Source: Flavobacterium sp. KACC 22761
GTDB lineage: Bacteria > Bacteroidota > Bacteroidia > Flavobacteriales > Flavobacteriaceae
DNA: 64,000 nt
Assembly (NCBI RefSeq): GCF_034058155.1
Contig: NZ_CP139148.1
Coordinates: forward strand, 310,001 to 374,000
Direction of reading: 5' to 3'
Shown here piece after piece: positions 17,324 through 25,446 of this stretch (positions within the stretch are counted from its first letter, which is position 1; each line of letters starts with the position of its first letter). The position numbers and the translations under genes are program-made. The notes under the pieces are model-generated. The model searched no databases. It worked only from the letters and a program-made list of their open reading frames with translations, and had not been told where the DNA came from.

Positions 17324-18706
17324 TCAATCTTCAGAACTAAAACAAGAAGCCGGCAAATTCACCTTATTAAACAAATCTGACTGAATTGTATTTCCCCAGG
17401 CAAATCTCACTTTTGCTGGTTGAGTGACTTTTTTACTCGTCAAGATCACCTTATTATCTTTTATCGAAGCTTCAGCAGGAAAGAAATTTCCATCGGCGCC
17501 AGCCACTTCAAACTGATTCGAAACTTTATCTTTGAAATATAATCCGTCAGCATAATCAAAAGAAACAACAACTTTATTTTTATCTATTTTAAAGTCTTTA
17601 AAAAGCGGACCGTTAACCAAATTAGAGTTGGTTTTGTAAACTTCGGCAAGCGCCAAATTAGCCAAACGAATTCCAACCGACTTTTTATTCTTTGGATGAA
17701 TATCGATTGTATCAGAAATATCAGAAGTCAAAACCATTCCGATTTTAGAAACTTCTTTCAATAATTTTCTTTGAGAATTTCTTACAGTTACGTTTGAGAA
17801 ATTATTGCTTCCTGTTTTAAAAGGCGCAATCTGTACATAATAAAACGGAAAATCATCGTTCCATTCCTTTCTCCATGAAGTAATCAACGCGCCTAGAGTC
17901 TTATCATAAACCAAAGAACCAACATTTGATTCTCCTTGATACCAAAGCGTTCCTGCAATTTTAAATCCAACCAATGGATAAATCATAGCGTTGTAAGCAC
18001 GTCCAGGTTGTCTTGGGCCGTATTCTTGTTCGTTTAATTTTTTGGCATTTTCTAATAAAAGCGGATCGTTGTTTACGACTTCTTCCGGCATCCAAATTTC
18101 TGCAGGAGTTCCTCCCCAATTTGAAGAAATCAATCCAATTGGAACATTTTTCAAATCTTCGCGAAGGCGTTTGGCAAAAAAGTAGCCAATCGCACTGAAA
18201 TATTTCATGGTTTCTGGAGTCGATTCTGTCCAATTTCCAAGCAAATTATTCTGCGGATTTGTAGCAGTTAATTTCGGAACCGTAAAAAACCGAATATTTG
18301 GATTTGTTGCGTTTTTAGCTTCTTCTTCGCCATCATCAATTCCCCAACTCGCAGACATTTCCATATTCGATTGCCCCGAACAAAGCCAAACCTCTCCAAT
18401 CAAAATATTTTTCAAAATGACTTCATTATAACCTTTTATCGAAATCGTAAAAGGTCCGCCAGCTTCTGGAGTTTTAATCAACAATTCCCATTTTGCCTGA
18501 TTGTTGGCAACCGTTTTATATTCCTGATTATTCCAGCTAGAAACTAATTTGATTTCTTCTTTCGGATTCGCCCAACCCCAAATTTTCACTTCGGAATTGC
18601 GTTGCAAAACCATATTGTCGCTAAAAATATTCGGAAGAGAAACGTTTGCCATCATGGTACTGGAAATCAACAGAAAGAAAGCAAACTTAAAAATATTATT
18701 TTTCAT
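17324..18706 (-). CDS. SGNH carbohydrate acetylesterase (sialate O-acetylesterase family)
   Basis: This 460-residue exported protein (signal MKNNIFKFAFFLLISSTMMA) belongs to the sialate 9-O-acetylesterase-like group. The nucleophile block is WLCSGQSNMEM (Ser113). The block III-like WYQGESNVG and a later DIHPKNKKSVG, which supplies the catalytic His, are also present. An N-terminal beta-sandwich (about 20-105) precedes the catalytic domain, as is usual. Homologues in plant-glycan PULs remove O-acetyl groups from xylan or mannan rather than from sialic acid, and no sialic-acid gene is nearby. I therefore infer deacetylation of mannan. Its start overlaps the end of the upstream CE2 gene by 11 bases, so the two esterases are one operon. 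Confidence 0.88.
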   Translation of the reverse strand: MKNNIFKFAFFLLISSTMMANVSLPNIFSDNMVLQRNSEVKIWGWANPKEEIKLVSSWNNQEYKTVANNQAKWELLIKTPEAGGPFTISIKGYNEVILKNILIGEVWLCSGQSNMEMSASWGIDDGEEEAKNATNPNIRFFTVPKLTATNPQNNLLGNWTESTPETMKYFSAIGYFFAKRLREDLKNVPIGLISSNWGGTPAEIWMPEEVVNNDPLLLENAKKLNEQEYGPRQPGRAYNAMIYPLVGFKIAGTLWYQGESNVGSLVYDKTLGALITSWRKEWNDDFPFYYVQIAPFKTGSNNFSNVTVRNSQRKLLKEVSKIGMVLTSDISDTIDIHPKNKKSVGIRLANLALAEVYKTNSNLVNGPLFKDFKIDKNKVVVSFDYADGLYFKDKVSNQFEVAGADGNFFPAEASIKDNKVILTSKKVTQPAKVRFAWGNTIQSDLFNKVNLPASCFSSED

Positions 18707-19790
18707 TTAACAGCTTTTTTAAAAAAGGACCATATTGATCTGCCATCACTTTTTGATCTGCAACATCCGGATGACCAAGACAGCCATTTGGCTTCATGGG
18801 TTTGAATTTGAAAATCAAAATTGGCTTGTGGGCTTTATCATCCGCGAAAGCGTTTTTAACTTTTTTCAGACAATCTTCAAAAACTACTGCTTTTTCACCT
18901 CCAACCATCGGACTATTTGTAATTACAATTTGTGCTTTTGGGTTATGCTGATAAAGCATTTTTATGAAATTGATATAATTCGAAACATATTTTTCTGCAT
19001 TAAAAGGCAAGCGTTCTTTTTTTCCGTCTCCTCCCGAAAAATCATTGGTTCCCAAAGCAATACTGATAATATTGGGCTGAAAAGCAAAATCGTATTTAGG
19101 TTTCGAATTGTCTTTTGTCAAATATAAATTCTGATAGACATCTGGCATAATCGCTTCATCTTTGTTCTCATCGTTCCAGTTTCGATACATTCCAATTCCA
19201 GAAACAGAACTTGTCAAATAATCAACACCAATAGCTCTTGAAAGCGTTGGCCCATAAGCATAATATCCGTTATGATGATCCATATATTCACCTTTATCGC
19301 AATCCACAGCATCACTTGCGGCGGCACAGGTTATAGAATCTCCAATAAATTCGATTTTCTTTTTCTTTTTAAATGAAATTGTAGTCAGTTTTGCGGTTGT
19401 TCCTGCAAATAAAATGCCTCCGGTATGTGCTTCGGTATTTTTATAAATTTCCAGTGTATGTTCTTTTTTAGTCGAAGTGACTTTAATTGGGAAGGATTGC
19501 ACAATGCCTTTTTCAATCCTTATTTTACCAATATATTTCCCATCCAAAACCAAGTCAACATAATTATGATGTTCATACGAATCAACGCTTTGAAGTGAAA
19601 TCGAACATTCATTTCCAGTAAAATTGAATGAAACCGAAGAAGCTGTTCCAATCAGAACAACATTATCATTTTGAAGTTTTTCAACTCGGCCTTCGTATAA
19701 AAAAGTTTTGTTTTGATTTTGGGTTTGCGAAACACAGACGGCAGCAAACTGTAAAAACAAAATTAAAAAAGGTATTTTTTTGAGAAACAT
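18696..19790 (-). CDS. CE2-type SGNH acetylesterase
   Basis: This 364-residue protein has a signal peptide ending AVCVSQ. An N-terminal jelly-roll (about 30-140) joins an SGNH hydrolase domain, the layout of carbohydrate esterase family 2. Block I is IEFIGDSITCAA (Ser152), block III is SIALGTNDFSGGD, and the C-terminal catalytic His lies in CLGHPDVADQ. Characterised CE2 enzymes remove acetyl groups, especially from C6 of mannose and glucose in glucomannan, which fits this locus well. It overlaps the next esterase gene by 11 bases. A possible -7 box TATATTTG (minus, 19829-19822) lies about 32 bases before the ATG. Confidence 0.9.
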   Translation of the reverse strand: MFLKKIPFLILFLQFAAVCVSQTQNQNKTFLYEGRVEKLQNDNVVLIGTASSVSFNFTGNECSISLQSVDSYEHHNYVDLVLDGKYIGKIRIEKGIVQSFPIKVTSTKKEHTLEIYKNTEAHTGGILFAGTTAKLTTISFKKKKKIEFIGDSITCAAASDAVDCDKGEYMDHHNGYYAYGPTLSRAIGVDYLTSSVSGIGMYRNWNDENKDEAIMPDVYQNLYLTKDNSKPKYDFAFQPNIISIALGTNDFSGGDGKKERLPFNAEKYVSNYINFIKMLYQHNPKAQIVITNSPMVGGEKAVVFEDCLKKVKNAFADDKAHKPILIFKFKPMKPNGCLGHPDVADQKVMADQYGPFLKKLLNEK

Positions 19791-19995
19791 AATTTATTTG
19801 TTAAAATATAAATACAATTCACAAATATATTTGAAACTCTTGATTTGAAAAGATACTAAAATGTCAAAACGTAATAAAAAAACACCACAAATGTATCAAA
19901 CTTCAAATTTCGCTGTAAAATCTTATAAATTTGACGTTTCCCTTTGAATTCAGGAAAGAACAATATACTTTTATGGATTAAATGTCATACTAAAA

Positions 19996-20505
19996 ATGAA
20001 GTCATCCTTATATCTTTTTTTACTGTTAGTTATCTTATTTTCTTCTTTTAAAAATCACGAAAAAGAAAAACCAACTACTGTTTCTTTCAAAATAACTGAA
20101 AATCATGCTGACAGAGACTCACTTGTTGCCTACGCAAAAAAATATTTGGGAACTCCTTATGTATATTCTGGCAATGATCCAAAAAAAGGATTTGACTGCT
20201 CTGGTTTTGTGAGTTATGTTTTCAAAAACTATGGTGTGACTTTACCAAGAAGTTCCAGCGAATATAAAAATATCGGAATTAAATTAAATCCAGAAGAATT
20301 TAAAGTTGGTGATATTTTGATTTTTTATGGTTACAAAGATAAAACCATTATTGGCCACCTCGGAATTATTTGTGAAGCCAATGGCATGCAGTCAAAATTT
20401 ATTCACGCCTCGTCAGGAAAGGCACAATGCGTAACAATCACTTCGCTCGATACAGAACATTATACGAACCGTTTTTATAAATGCATTGATGTTTTAAATA
20501 GATAA
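19996..20505 (+). CDS. NlpC/P60 cysteine peptidase, cell-wall hydrolase
   Basis: This small 169-residue secreted or membrane-anchored protein is mostly one NlpC/P60 domain. The core motifs are present: YLGTPYVYSGNDPKKGFDCSG with the nucleophile Cys68, DILIFYG, and IIGHLGIIC with the catalytic His. A later FIHASSGK motif follows. The N-terminus is a hydrophobic signal (YLFLLLVILFSSF) without a lipobox Cys. Family enzymes cut gamma-D-Glu-diaminopimelate bonds in peptidoglycan peptides. It stands alone, divergent from the CE2 gene and facing the L,D-transpeptidase, another wall enzyme. It has no SH3 targeting domain. Confidence 0.92.
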   Translation: MKSSLYLFLLLVILFSSFKNHEKEKPTTVSFKITENHADRDSLVAYAKKYLGTPYVYSGNDPKKGFDCSGFVSYVFKNYGVTLPRSSSEYKNIGIKLNPEEFKVGDILIFYGYKDKTIIGHLGIICEANGMQSKFIHASSGKAQCVTITSLDTEHYTNRFYKCIDVLNR

Positions 20506-20510
20506 TTTTT

Positions 20511-20590
20511 TGCCACGAATTTCACAAATTTTCACAAATTATTTTTTAGTCTTGAGTATAAAATTTGGGCGAATTTGTGTAATTCGTGGC
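20511..20590. repeat. Intergenic inverted repeat, family B copy 2
   Basis: The arms TGCCACGAATTTCACAAATT (20511-20530) and AATTTGTGTAATTCGTGGC (20572-20590) are imperfect complements. The element lies between convergent genes and shares the GCCACGAATT end with the copies at 14588 and 38886. It may act as a bidirectional terminator. Confidence 0.8.
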
Positions 20591-20600
20591 GAACATAAAT

Positions 20601-22178
20601 TTATTCTTCCGTCAATAATTTAAGCAGACTTTCGTCTCTTTGGTAAACATCTTTATAGAAATTCATCTGACCTTTTCTGTCAACCCACGCGGTGAAATAT
20701 CCAATATAAACTGGAACTTTCTTTTTTAAGCTAACCCAATTTTCTTTTCCTGCATGCATTGCTTTATCAATTCGAGCTGGAGTCCATTGCGGATCATTTT
20801 TTAATAATTCGATCGCCAATTCACGAGGTTTTGCCACGCGCACACAACCGTGGCTGAACGCCCTGCTTTCTCTTTCAAATAAACTTTTTGCTGGCGTATC
20901 ATGCAAATAGATATTGCTTGAATTTGGAAACAAAAACTTCACTAAACCCAATGAATTGTTTTTTCCCGGAAGCTGACGAACGGCGCCATTATTCCATTCT
21001 AGATTCTTCTTTTGCAAATAGTTTTTATCTCTTGCCATTCCCGGTTTGATTTCTGAATTGATAATACTCGTAGGAACATTCCAATACGGACTGAAAACAA
21101 TATTATTCATCATCCCGCTAAAAATAACTGTTTTCGTCATCGCTTTTCCAACCACGACTGGCGAAATAAAAGCAATTTTTGCGTCTTCAATTATATACAA
21201 TCTGAATTCAGGAATATTGACTTCGATGTATTTTTTTCCTTTTTCCAATTCAGGATCAATCCATCTGCAACGCTCCATATTGACAATAATGGTTTTGATT
21301 CGATCAGAAACCGGAACATTCATTTCTGCAATATGTTCTGGCAGGATTATATTTTTTGGAGTTAATCCGTGATGCAGTTCGTAGTTTTTCAATGCATTAA
21401 TCAAAACTGTATCGCAAACTGCACTTTTATTATCTTCCTTGATATCTTTGGTAACAAAAAGCCTTTCTCTAATTTGAGCCACTATATTTGATGAATCGCC
21501 TAATTTCAAGCTTTTATAATCTTCGCCTGTTTCAATAGTTTTCCAGCCTCCATTTTTTTCAATATCCCGATATTGTTTTAAAACATCTCGAAGCTTATAA
21601 TATTGACTGAACATTTTGCTTTTGTGGTCATCATTTATAGTCGATTTTTGAAAAATAGAATCGGTCAAGGCTCGGTAATTGAGCTTTTTTCTCGGCAAAA
21701 GCCATTCAAGCGAAATACTAGTTTTTTCGTCAACGCCCGAATATACTTTTTCAGCATAATAGAAATACAAATTTGAAATCATTAAATCTGTGCTTTCTTT
21801 AGAAAGTTTATTATCAGTATTACTTTCAAAAACAGCATTGATTTCTTTATAAGGAAAATTTGCTTTTAAGCCTTCTTCTTCCAAACCTTTGTATTTATTG
21901 AATAAAGTATGCGCAAACTCATCGATGCCCTTATTATCCTGCCATAATTGAGTTGATTTGTTTTTGTTGTATAAGGCAAAAACCTCATCTTGAAATTTGG
22001 CCAATTTCGGGTAAGTTGCATAAAAAGACGCAATTTTTGAACTATCAATTGTTAGATGAAGTTCAGGAATTTCAACTTTGGCTTTTATTTGATTTTCTTC
22101 TTTTTTATCCCCTTTTGAATTACATGAAACAATAGCAAAAAGGCTAACGGCGGCAATAAACTGATACCAGATTTTCAT
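20601..22178 (-). CDS. L,D-transpeptidase, YcbB-like, lipoprotein
   Basis: I start at the ATG at 22178 (525 residues), which begins a lipoprotein signal ending SLFAIVSC. An upstream in-frame start at 22292 would add 38 residues and overlap the terminator of the next gene. The N-terminal half is the helical scaffold seen in YcbB-type enzymes, with a peptidoglycan-binding-like segment (LKLGDSSNIVAQIRERLFV). The YkuD catalytic domain follows, with RAFSHGCVRVAKPRELA containing the nucleophile Cys, and VVVGKAMTKT and YWNVPTSI upstream. The family forms 3-3 cross-links or attaches proteins to peptidoglycan in the periplasm. The length is within the family range. Confidence 0.92.
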   Translation of the reverse strand: MKIWYQFIAAVSLFAIVSCNSKGDKKEENQIKAKVEIPELHLTIDSSKIASFYATYPKLAKFQDEVFALYNKNKSTQLWQDNKGIDEFAHTLFNKYKGLEEEGLKANFPYKEINAVFESNTDNKLSKESTDLMISNLYFYYAEKVYSGVDEKTSISLEWLLPRKKLNYRALTDSIFQKSTINDDHKSKMFSQYYKLRDVLKQYRDIEKNGGWKTIETGEDYKSLKLGDSSNIVAQIRERLFVTKDIKEDNKSAVCDTVLINALKNYELHHGLTPKNIILPEHIAEMNVPVSDRIKTIIVNMERCRWIDPELEKGKKYIEVNIPEFRLYIIEDAKIAFISPVVVGKAMTKTVIFSGMMNNIVFSPYWNVPTSIINSEIKPGMARDKNYLQKKNLEWNNGAVRQLPGKNNSLGLVKFLFPNSSNIYLHDTPAKSLFERESRAFSHGCVRVAKPRELAIELLKNDPQWTPARIDKAMHAGKENWVSLKKKVPVYIGYFTAWVDRKGQMNFYKDVYQRDESLLKLLTEE

Positions 22179-22275
22179 AATAAAATTTTTAATAAAAATA
22201 GAAAAGTTTTCATAAAAATAAACTTTTCCAAAATGATTTTTTTGACAAATCTCCAATCCAGAAACAAACAAAAAA

Positions 22276-22304
22276 AGCCCCAAATACAGCATGTATTTGA
22301 GGCT
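22276..22304 (-). terminator. Rho-independent terminator after the DUF1573 gene
   Basis: The stem AGCCCCAAATAC/GTATTTGAGGCT has one G-T-type mismatch and a short loop. On the minus strand it is followed by a T-rich run (CTTTTTTTG). It sits 30 bases past the DUF1573 stop. Confidence 0.75.
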
Positions 22305-22333
22305 TACGATATAACCAACCTATTAAAATTCAA

Positions 22334-22747
22334 TTAAATAACAGTTCCTTTTAAAGTCAGAACTTTTGGAGTTGTTTCAGCACTTGTTGTAACCGTCACC
22401 GTTTTTGTAAAAGCGCCTTTGTTTGCTGCATTATATGTTGCAGTAACTTTGGCTGTTTTTCCTGGTTGAATTGGCTCTTTTGTATAATCTGTCGCAGTAC
22501 AACCGCAAGATCCTTGCACATTTGTGATTACAACTGCTGTTTTTCCTGTGTTTTTGAATTCGTAAACAATTGCTTTTGGAGTTCCTTGCGGAATTTGTCC
22601 AACATCGATTGTTTCAGCTTTCCAAACAATTGTTGAAGCTGTTTCTACAATTTTAGTTTCTGAAACTAATGATTTTACTGGCGCAACAGCTGAGAAAGAC
22701 ATTAAACCTAATGCCAAAGCTAACATGGAGATTTTGATCATTTTCAT
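22334..22747 (-). CDS. DUF1573 domain protein, secreted
   Basis: This 137-residue protein has a signal peptide (LALALGLMSFSAVAPVKS) followed by one immunoglobulin-like DUF1573 domain. Recognisable parts are VDVGQIPQGTPKAIVYEFKN-type strands, the GSCGCTA cysteine motif that is constant in the family, and TVTTSAE near the end. The family is abundant in Bacteroidetes and its function is unknown; proposed roles are in the cell envelope. It is divergent from a histidine kinase gene across a 153-bp region holding tandem repeats, so it may be under that system. A -7-like TACTTTTG lies at 22797-22790 on the minus strand. Confidence 0.9.
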   Translation of the reverse strand: MKMIKISMLALALGLMSFSAVAPVKSLVSETKIVETASTIVWKAETIDVGQIPQGTPKAIVYEFKNTGKTAVVITNVQGSCGCTATDYTKEPIQPGKTAKVTATYNAANKGAFTKTVTVTTSAETTPKVLTLKGTVI

Positions 22748-22810
22748 AGTTAAATATTTTTAGTGATTTATAGTTCTAAATTTGTATTTCAAAAGTATTT
22801 CAGAATAAAT

Positions 22811-22857
22811 CAAATCGCTGTTAACCGCTTTCAAATCTTTGTTAACGACTTGTTAAG
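22811..22857. promoter_or_regulatory. Tandem direct repeats, probable response-regulator binding sites
   Basis: CAAATCGCTGTTAACCGCTT (22811-22830) and CAAATCTTTGTTAACGACTT (22832-22851) are identical at 16 of 20 positions with a 21-base period. A third half GTTAAG follows at 22852-22857, 11 bases after the second GTTAA. The last part overlaps the -33 box of the kinase promoter. Two- and one-turn spacing of direct repeats is how OmpR-type regulators bind, so autoregulation by the downstream regulator is likely. Confidence 0.6.
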
Positions 22858-22880
22858 GAGTGTTTTTAAGCATAAATTTG
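22850..22880 (+). promoter_or_regulatory. Promoter of the histidine kinase/response regulator operon
   Basis: TTG (22850-22852), a 20-base spacer and TAAATTTG (22873-22880) match the Bacteroidetes consensus TTG-N17-23-TAnnTTTG. Transcription would start near 22884-22887, about 15 bases before the ATG at 22901. Confidence 0.75.
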
Positions 22881-22900
22881 ATTAATATTACACTTTTAAA

Positions 22901-24175
22901 ATGCCATTTTTCTTGAAAATAAACAGACTCAATAGTATCATCCTTCTCGGATTAATTGCCATTATTAGCATCTTGGTAGCGCAATTGCTTTGGACAAAAG
23001 AGGCTTTTACATTGGAACAAAAAAAGCTGAGCCAAAAGGCTCACATTGCCTTGCTTGAAGTTTCCCGCAAATTGTATGAAGGAACAGATCATGAACATTC
23101 TTGCCAAAATCCCGTCCAAAAAATTTCGAACGATTATTATATTGTCAACATCGAGAATGATTTTGAACCTGATATTTTAGAATTTTATCTGAAATCCGAA
23201 TTCAAAAAAATGAACATCACAACCGATTTTGAATATGCGATGTACAATTGCCAGAGCGATGAAATGGTTTATGGCGATTATGTTTCTTTATCCAAAAAAG
23301 GAAAACAAAACAAAACCGTATATTTCCCGAAACATAAAAATCTGGTTTATTATTTCGCTGTTCGTTTCCCAAATGAAACGACGTATTTGTTTAGTTCAAT
23401 GCGTTTTTGGTTTGTACTTTCTACAGCGCTAATTTTGATTTTGCTCATTTATGTGTATTCTATTTTCAAGCTTTTACAGCAAAAAAAATACTCCGAGCTT
23501 CAGAGAGATTTCATCAATAATATGACGCATGAATTTAAAACGCCATTGTCATCGATTTTGATTGCTTCGAAATATTTAATTGAGCAAAATCCAATCAAAG
23601 AAGATAAAAAACTACACACTTATACCGATATTATTATCAACCAGAGCAATAAACTGAATAGTCATATCGAAAAGATTTTGAATATTGCAAAGTCAGATTA
23701 TGCGCCTTTGGAAATAAAAAAAGAAACTGTTTTAATTGTTCCGATTATCGAAGAAACGATTGAAAACATTCAATTAAAATATCCCGAAGCTTCTATTAAA
23801 ATTGAAACGACTTCGGCAGATTATAAAATCGAAACAGACGTTTTCCATTTTAATAACTTGGTTTACAATTTGCTCGATAATGCCGTAAAATACTGTACAG
23901 ACAAACCAGAAATTTTAGTTCAGATTACACAGCAAAACCAAACCCTAAAATTGGCTTTTATTGATAACGGAATTGGAATTCCTGTTAAAAACATTTCTTT
24001 TATCTTTGATAAATTTTATCGCGTAAAAAACGAGAAAAGTAATGAATTAAACGGTTTTGGACTTGGTTTATATTATGTAAAAGAAATCTGCAATCTTTTG
24101 AACTGGAAAATTAAAGCCGAAAACAATCAAGAAAAAGGCATCACTATAACTTTATCAATTCCTTATAAAAAATGA
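22901..24175 (+). CDS. Sensor histidine kinase
   Basis: This is a 424-residue membrane kinase. Two membrane spans (about 12-28 and 167-190) bracket a periplasmic sensor of about 140 residues with paired cysteines, in the absence of a recognisable HAMP or PAS domain. The dimerisation/phosphoacceptor segment is INNMTHEFKTPLSSI (His210). The ATPase boxes are LVYNLLDNAVKYC (N box), LAFIDNGIGIP (G1) and NGFGLGLYYVKEIC (G2). It overlaps the response regulator by four bases (ATGA, 24172-24175), so the two are one operon. The signal is unknown. The divergent DUF1573 gene and the NlpC and L,D-transpeptidase genes nearby hint at an envelope cue, but this is speculation. Confidence 0.94.
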   Translation: MPFFLKINRLNSIILLGLIAIISILVAQLLWTKEAFTLEQKKLSQKAHIALLEVSRKLYEGTDHEHSCQNPVQKISNDYYIVNIENDFEPDILEFYLKSEFKKMNITTDFEYAMYNCQSDEMVYGDYVSLSKKGKQNKTVYFPKHKNLVYYFAVRFPNETTYLFSSMRFWFVLSTALILILLIYVYSIFKLLQQKKYSELQRDFINNMTHEFKTPLSSILIASKYLIEQNPIKEDKKLHTYTDIIINQSNKLNSHIEKILNIAKSDYAPLEIKKETVLIVPIIEETIENIQLKYPEASIKIETTSADYKIETDVFHFNNLVYNLLDNAVKYCTDKPEILVQITQQNQTLKLAFIDNGIGIPVKNISFIFDKFYRVKNEKSNELNGFGLGLYYVKEICNLLNWKIKAENNQEKGITITLSIPYKK

Positions 24176-24858
24176 AACAATTCAAGATACTTTATACCGA
24201 AGATGATGAAACTTTAGCGTTTTTGACCAAAGACAATTTGGAACAAAACAACTATAATGTTGTGCATTGTTCTGACGGGCAATCTGGTTTGCAAAACTTC
24301 AAAAAAGAAAAATTCGACATTTGTATTTTTGATATCATGATGCCCAAAATGGACGGTTTTGATTTAGCCACCGAAGTCAGAAAATTAAATACTGATGTTC
24401 CGATTATTTTCCTTTCGGCAAAAACACTAAAAGAAGACCGAATCAAAGGCTTGCGTTTGGGCGCCGATGATTATTTGGTAAAGCCTTTCAGCATTGAAGA
24501 ATTGCTTTTGAAAATTGAAATTTTCTTAAAGCGTTCGCAGAAAAATGTTCCGCTTGAAAAATCGGTTTATGAAATTGGAAAGTATAATTTTGACACCAAC
24601 AATTTTATTCTTTTTAACGAAGATGAAAAAATAAGTCTGACGCAGCGCGAAGCTGAGTTGCTGAAACTTTTTCTGGACAACAAAAATTTAGTTTTAAAAA
24701 GAGAACAAATCTTGACCGCACTTTGGGGAACTGACGATTATTTTATGGGTCGAAGCCTGGATGTTTTTATTTCGCGCCTCCGCAAAATTTTGGTAAACGA
24801 AAAAGATATTTCTATTGAAAACCTGCACGGAATAGGGTTTCGTTTTTCTATTGCGTAG
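24172..24858 (+). CDS. OmpR-family response regulator
   Basis: This 228-residue protein has an N-terminal receiver domain with the acidic pair EDDE near residue 10, phosphoacceptor Asp54 in CIFDIMMPKMDG, the conserved LSAKT and KPFS. A C-terminal winged-helix domain (about 125-228) contains LTQREAELLKLF, DDYFMGRSLDVFISRLRKIL and GIGFRF, typical of OmpR/PhoB. It is translated from the ATGA overlap with the kinase and is its obvious partner. Its binding sites may be the tandem CAAATC..TGTTAAC repeats upstream of the operon. Confidence 0.95.
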   Translation: MKQFKILYTEDDETLAFLTKDNLEQNNYNVVHCSDGQSGLQNFKKEKFDICIFDIMMPKMDGFDLATEVRKLNTDVPIIFLSAKTLKEDRIKGLRLGADDYLVKPFSIEELLLKIEIFLKRSQKNVPLEKSVYEIGKYNFDTNNFILFNEDEKISLTQREAELLKLFLDNKNLVLKREQILTALWGTDDYFMGRSLDVFISRLRKILVNEKDISIENLHGIGFRFSIA

Positions 24859-24900
24859 TAATCGTATCCTACCAAATTAACACCACAGAACGACAACGTT

Positions 24901-25003
24901 TTGTCATTCCGACGAAGGAGGAATCTCCGCGACGTTATTCCGCATAGTTTTCGCAATCTTTGGCGAGCTACTTGTGGAGATTCCTCCTTCGTCGGAATGA
25001 CAA
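24901..25003. repeat. Intergenic inverted repeat, family A copy 2
   Basis: Arms 24901-24927 (TTGTCATTCCGACGAAGGAG...) and 24977-25003 are exact reverse complements over 27 bases. The loop has CGCAATCTTTGGCGAG, related to the element at 11794-11897. It lies between the convergent response regulator and GIY-YIG genes and could serve as a terminator for both. Confidence 0.88.
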
Positions 25004-25046
25004 TACTAACTGTTGAAACTTGGATAGCTTGAAATATCAAATCTTC

Positions 25047-25352
25047 CTAATATTCCAAAAAGTCTAAATTTGGATTCATTGTTTTTACCAATGCAATTTT
25101 CTTTTCTCTTCTCCATCCTTTTAATTCTTTTTCCCTGGCAATCGCTTCTTGAATCCACGTAAATTTTTCATAGTAAACCAAAAACTCTACATTGTATTTT
25201 GAGACAAATGTCTTTTTCTCCAACAAAATATTTTCTTTGTGTGTTAATAATCTTTTTTTAAGATTATTTGTAACATCGATATAAAAAACAGATTTCGCCT
25301 TGTTTGTAAGAATATAAATGAAATAAGTATGAAAACCTTCTTGTAAATACAT
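25047..25352 (-). CDS. GIY-YIG domain protein with altered YIG motif
   Basis: This 101-residue protein is essentially one GIY-YIG nuclease domain. YFIYILTNK stands for the GIY strand, and FYIDVTNNLKKRLLTHK carries the YIG strand and conserved Arg34. The AIAREKELKGWRREKK segment holds the family Glu. The family usually has YIGVTNNL, so Asp26 here replaces the conserved glycine (YID). Small proteins of this type are common in Bacteroidetes, are usually labelled putative endonucleases, and have no established role. It directly follows a long inverted repeat, a setting often seen for this group. The substitution may impair catalysis; this is inference. Confidence 0.88.
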   Translation of the reverse strand: MYLQEGFHTYFIYILTNKAKSVFYIDVTNNLKKRLLTHKENILLEKKTFVSKYNVEFLVYYEKFTWIQEAIAREKELKGWRREKKIALVKTMNPNLDFLEY

Positions 25353-25405
25353 AAACTCAAAAATAACAATTCCATTAAAAATAAAGAAAAATCTGTAAAT
25401 GGATT

Positions 25406-25440
25406 TTGAAAAATCTTTGTATTTTTAAGTTCTAATTTTG
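25406..25440 (+). promoter_or_regulatory. Possible near-leaderless promoter of the MBL-fold gene
   Basis: TAATTTTG (25433-25440) fits TAnnTTTG, with a TTG at 25406-25408 at 24 bases spacing. The box ends six bases before the ATG at 25447, so the transcript would begin within one to three bases of the start codon. Confidence 0.45.
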
Positions 25441-25446
25441 TCAGAT

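Noticed and set aside
22179-22292. Longer start for the L,D-transpeptidase
   Set aside because: It would overlap the upstream terminator and add residues before the lipoprotein signal.
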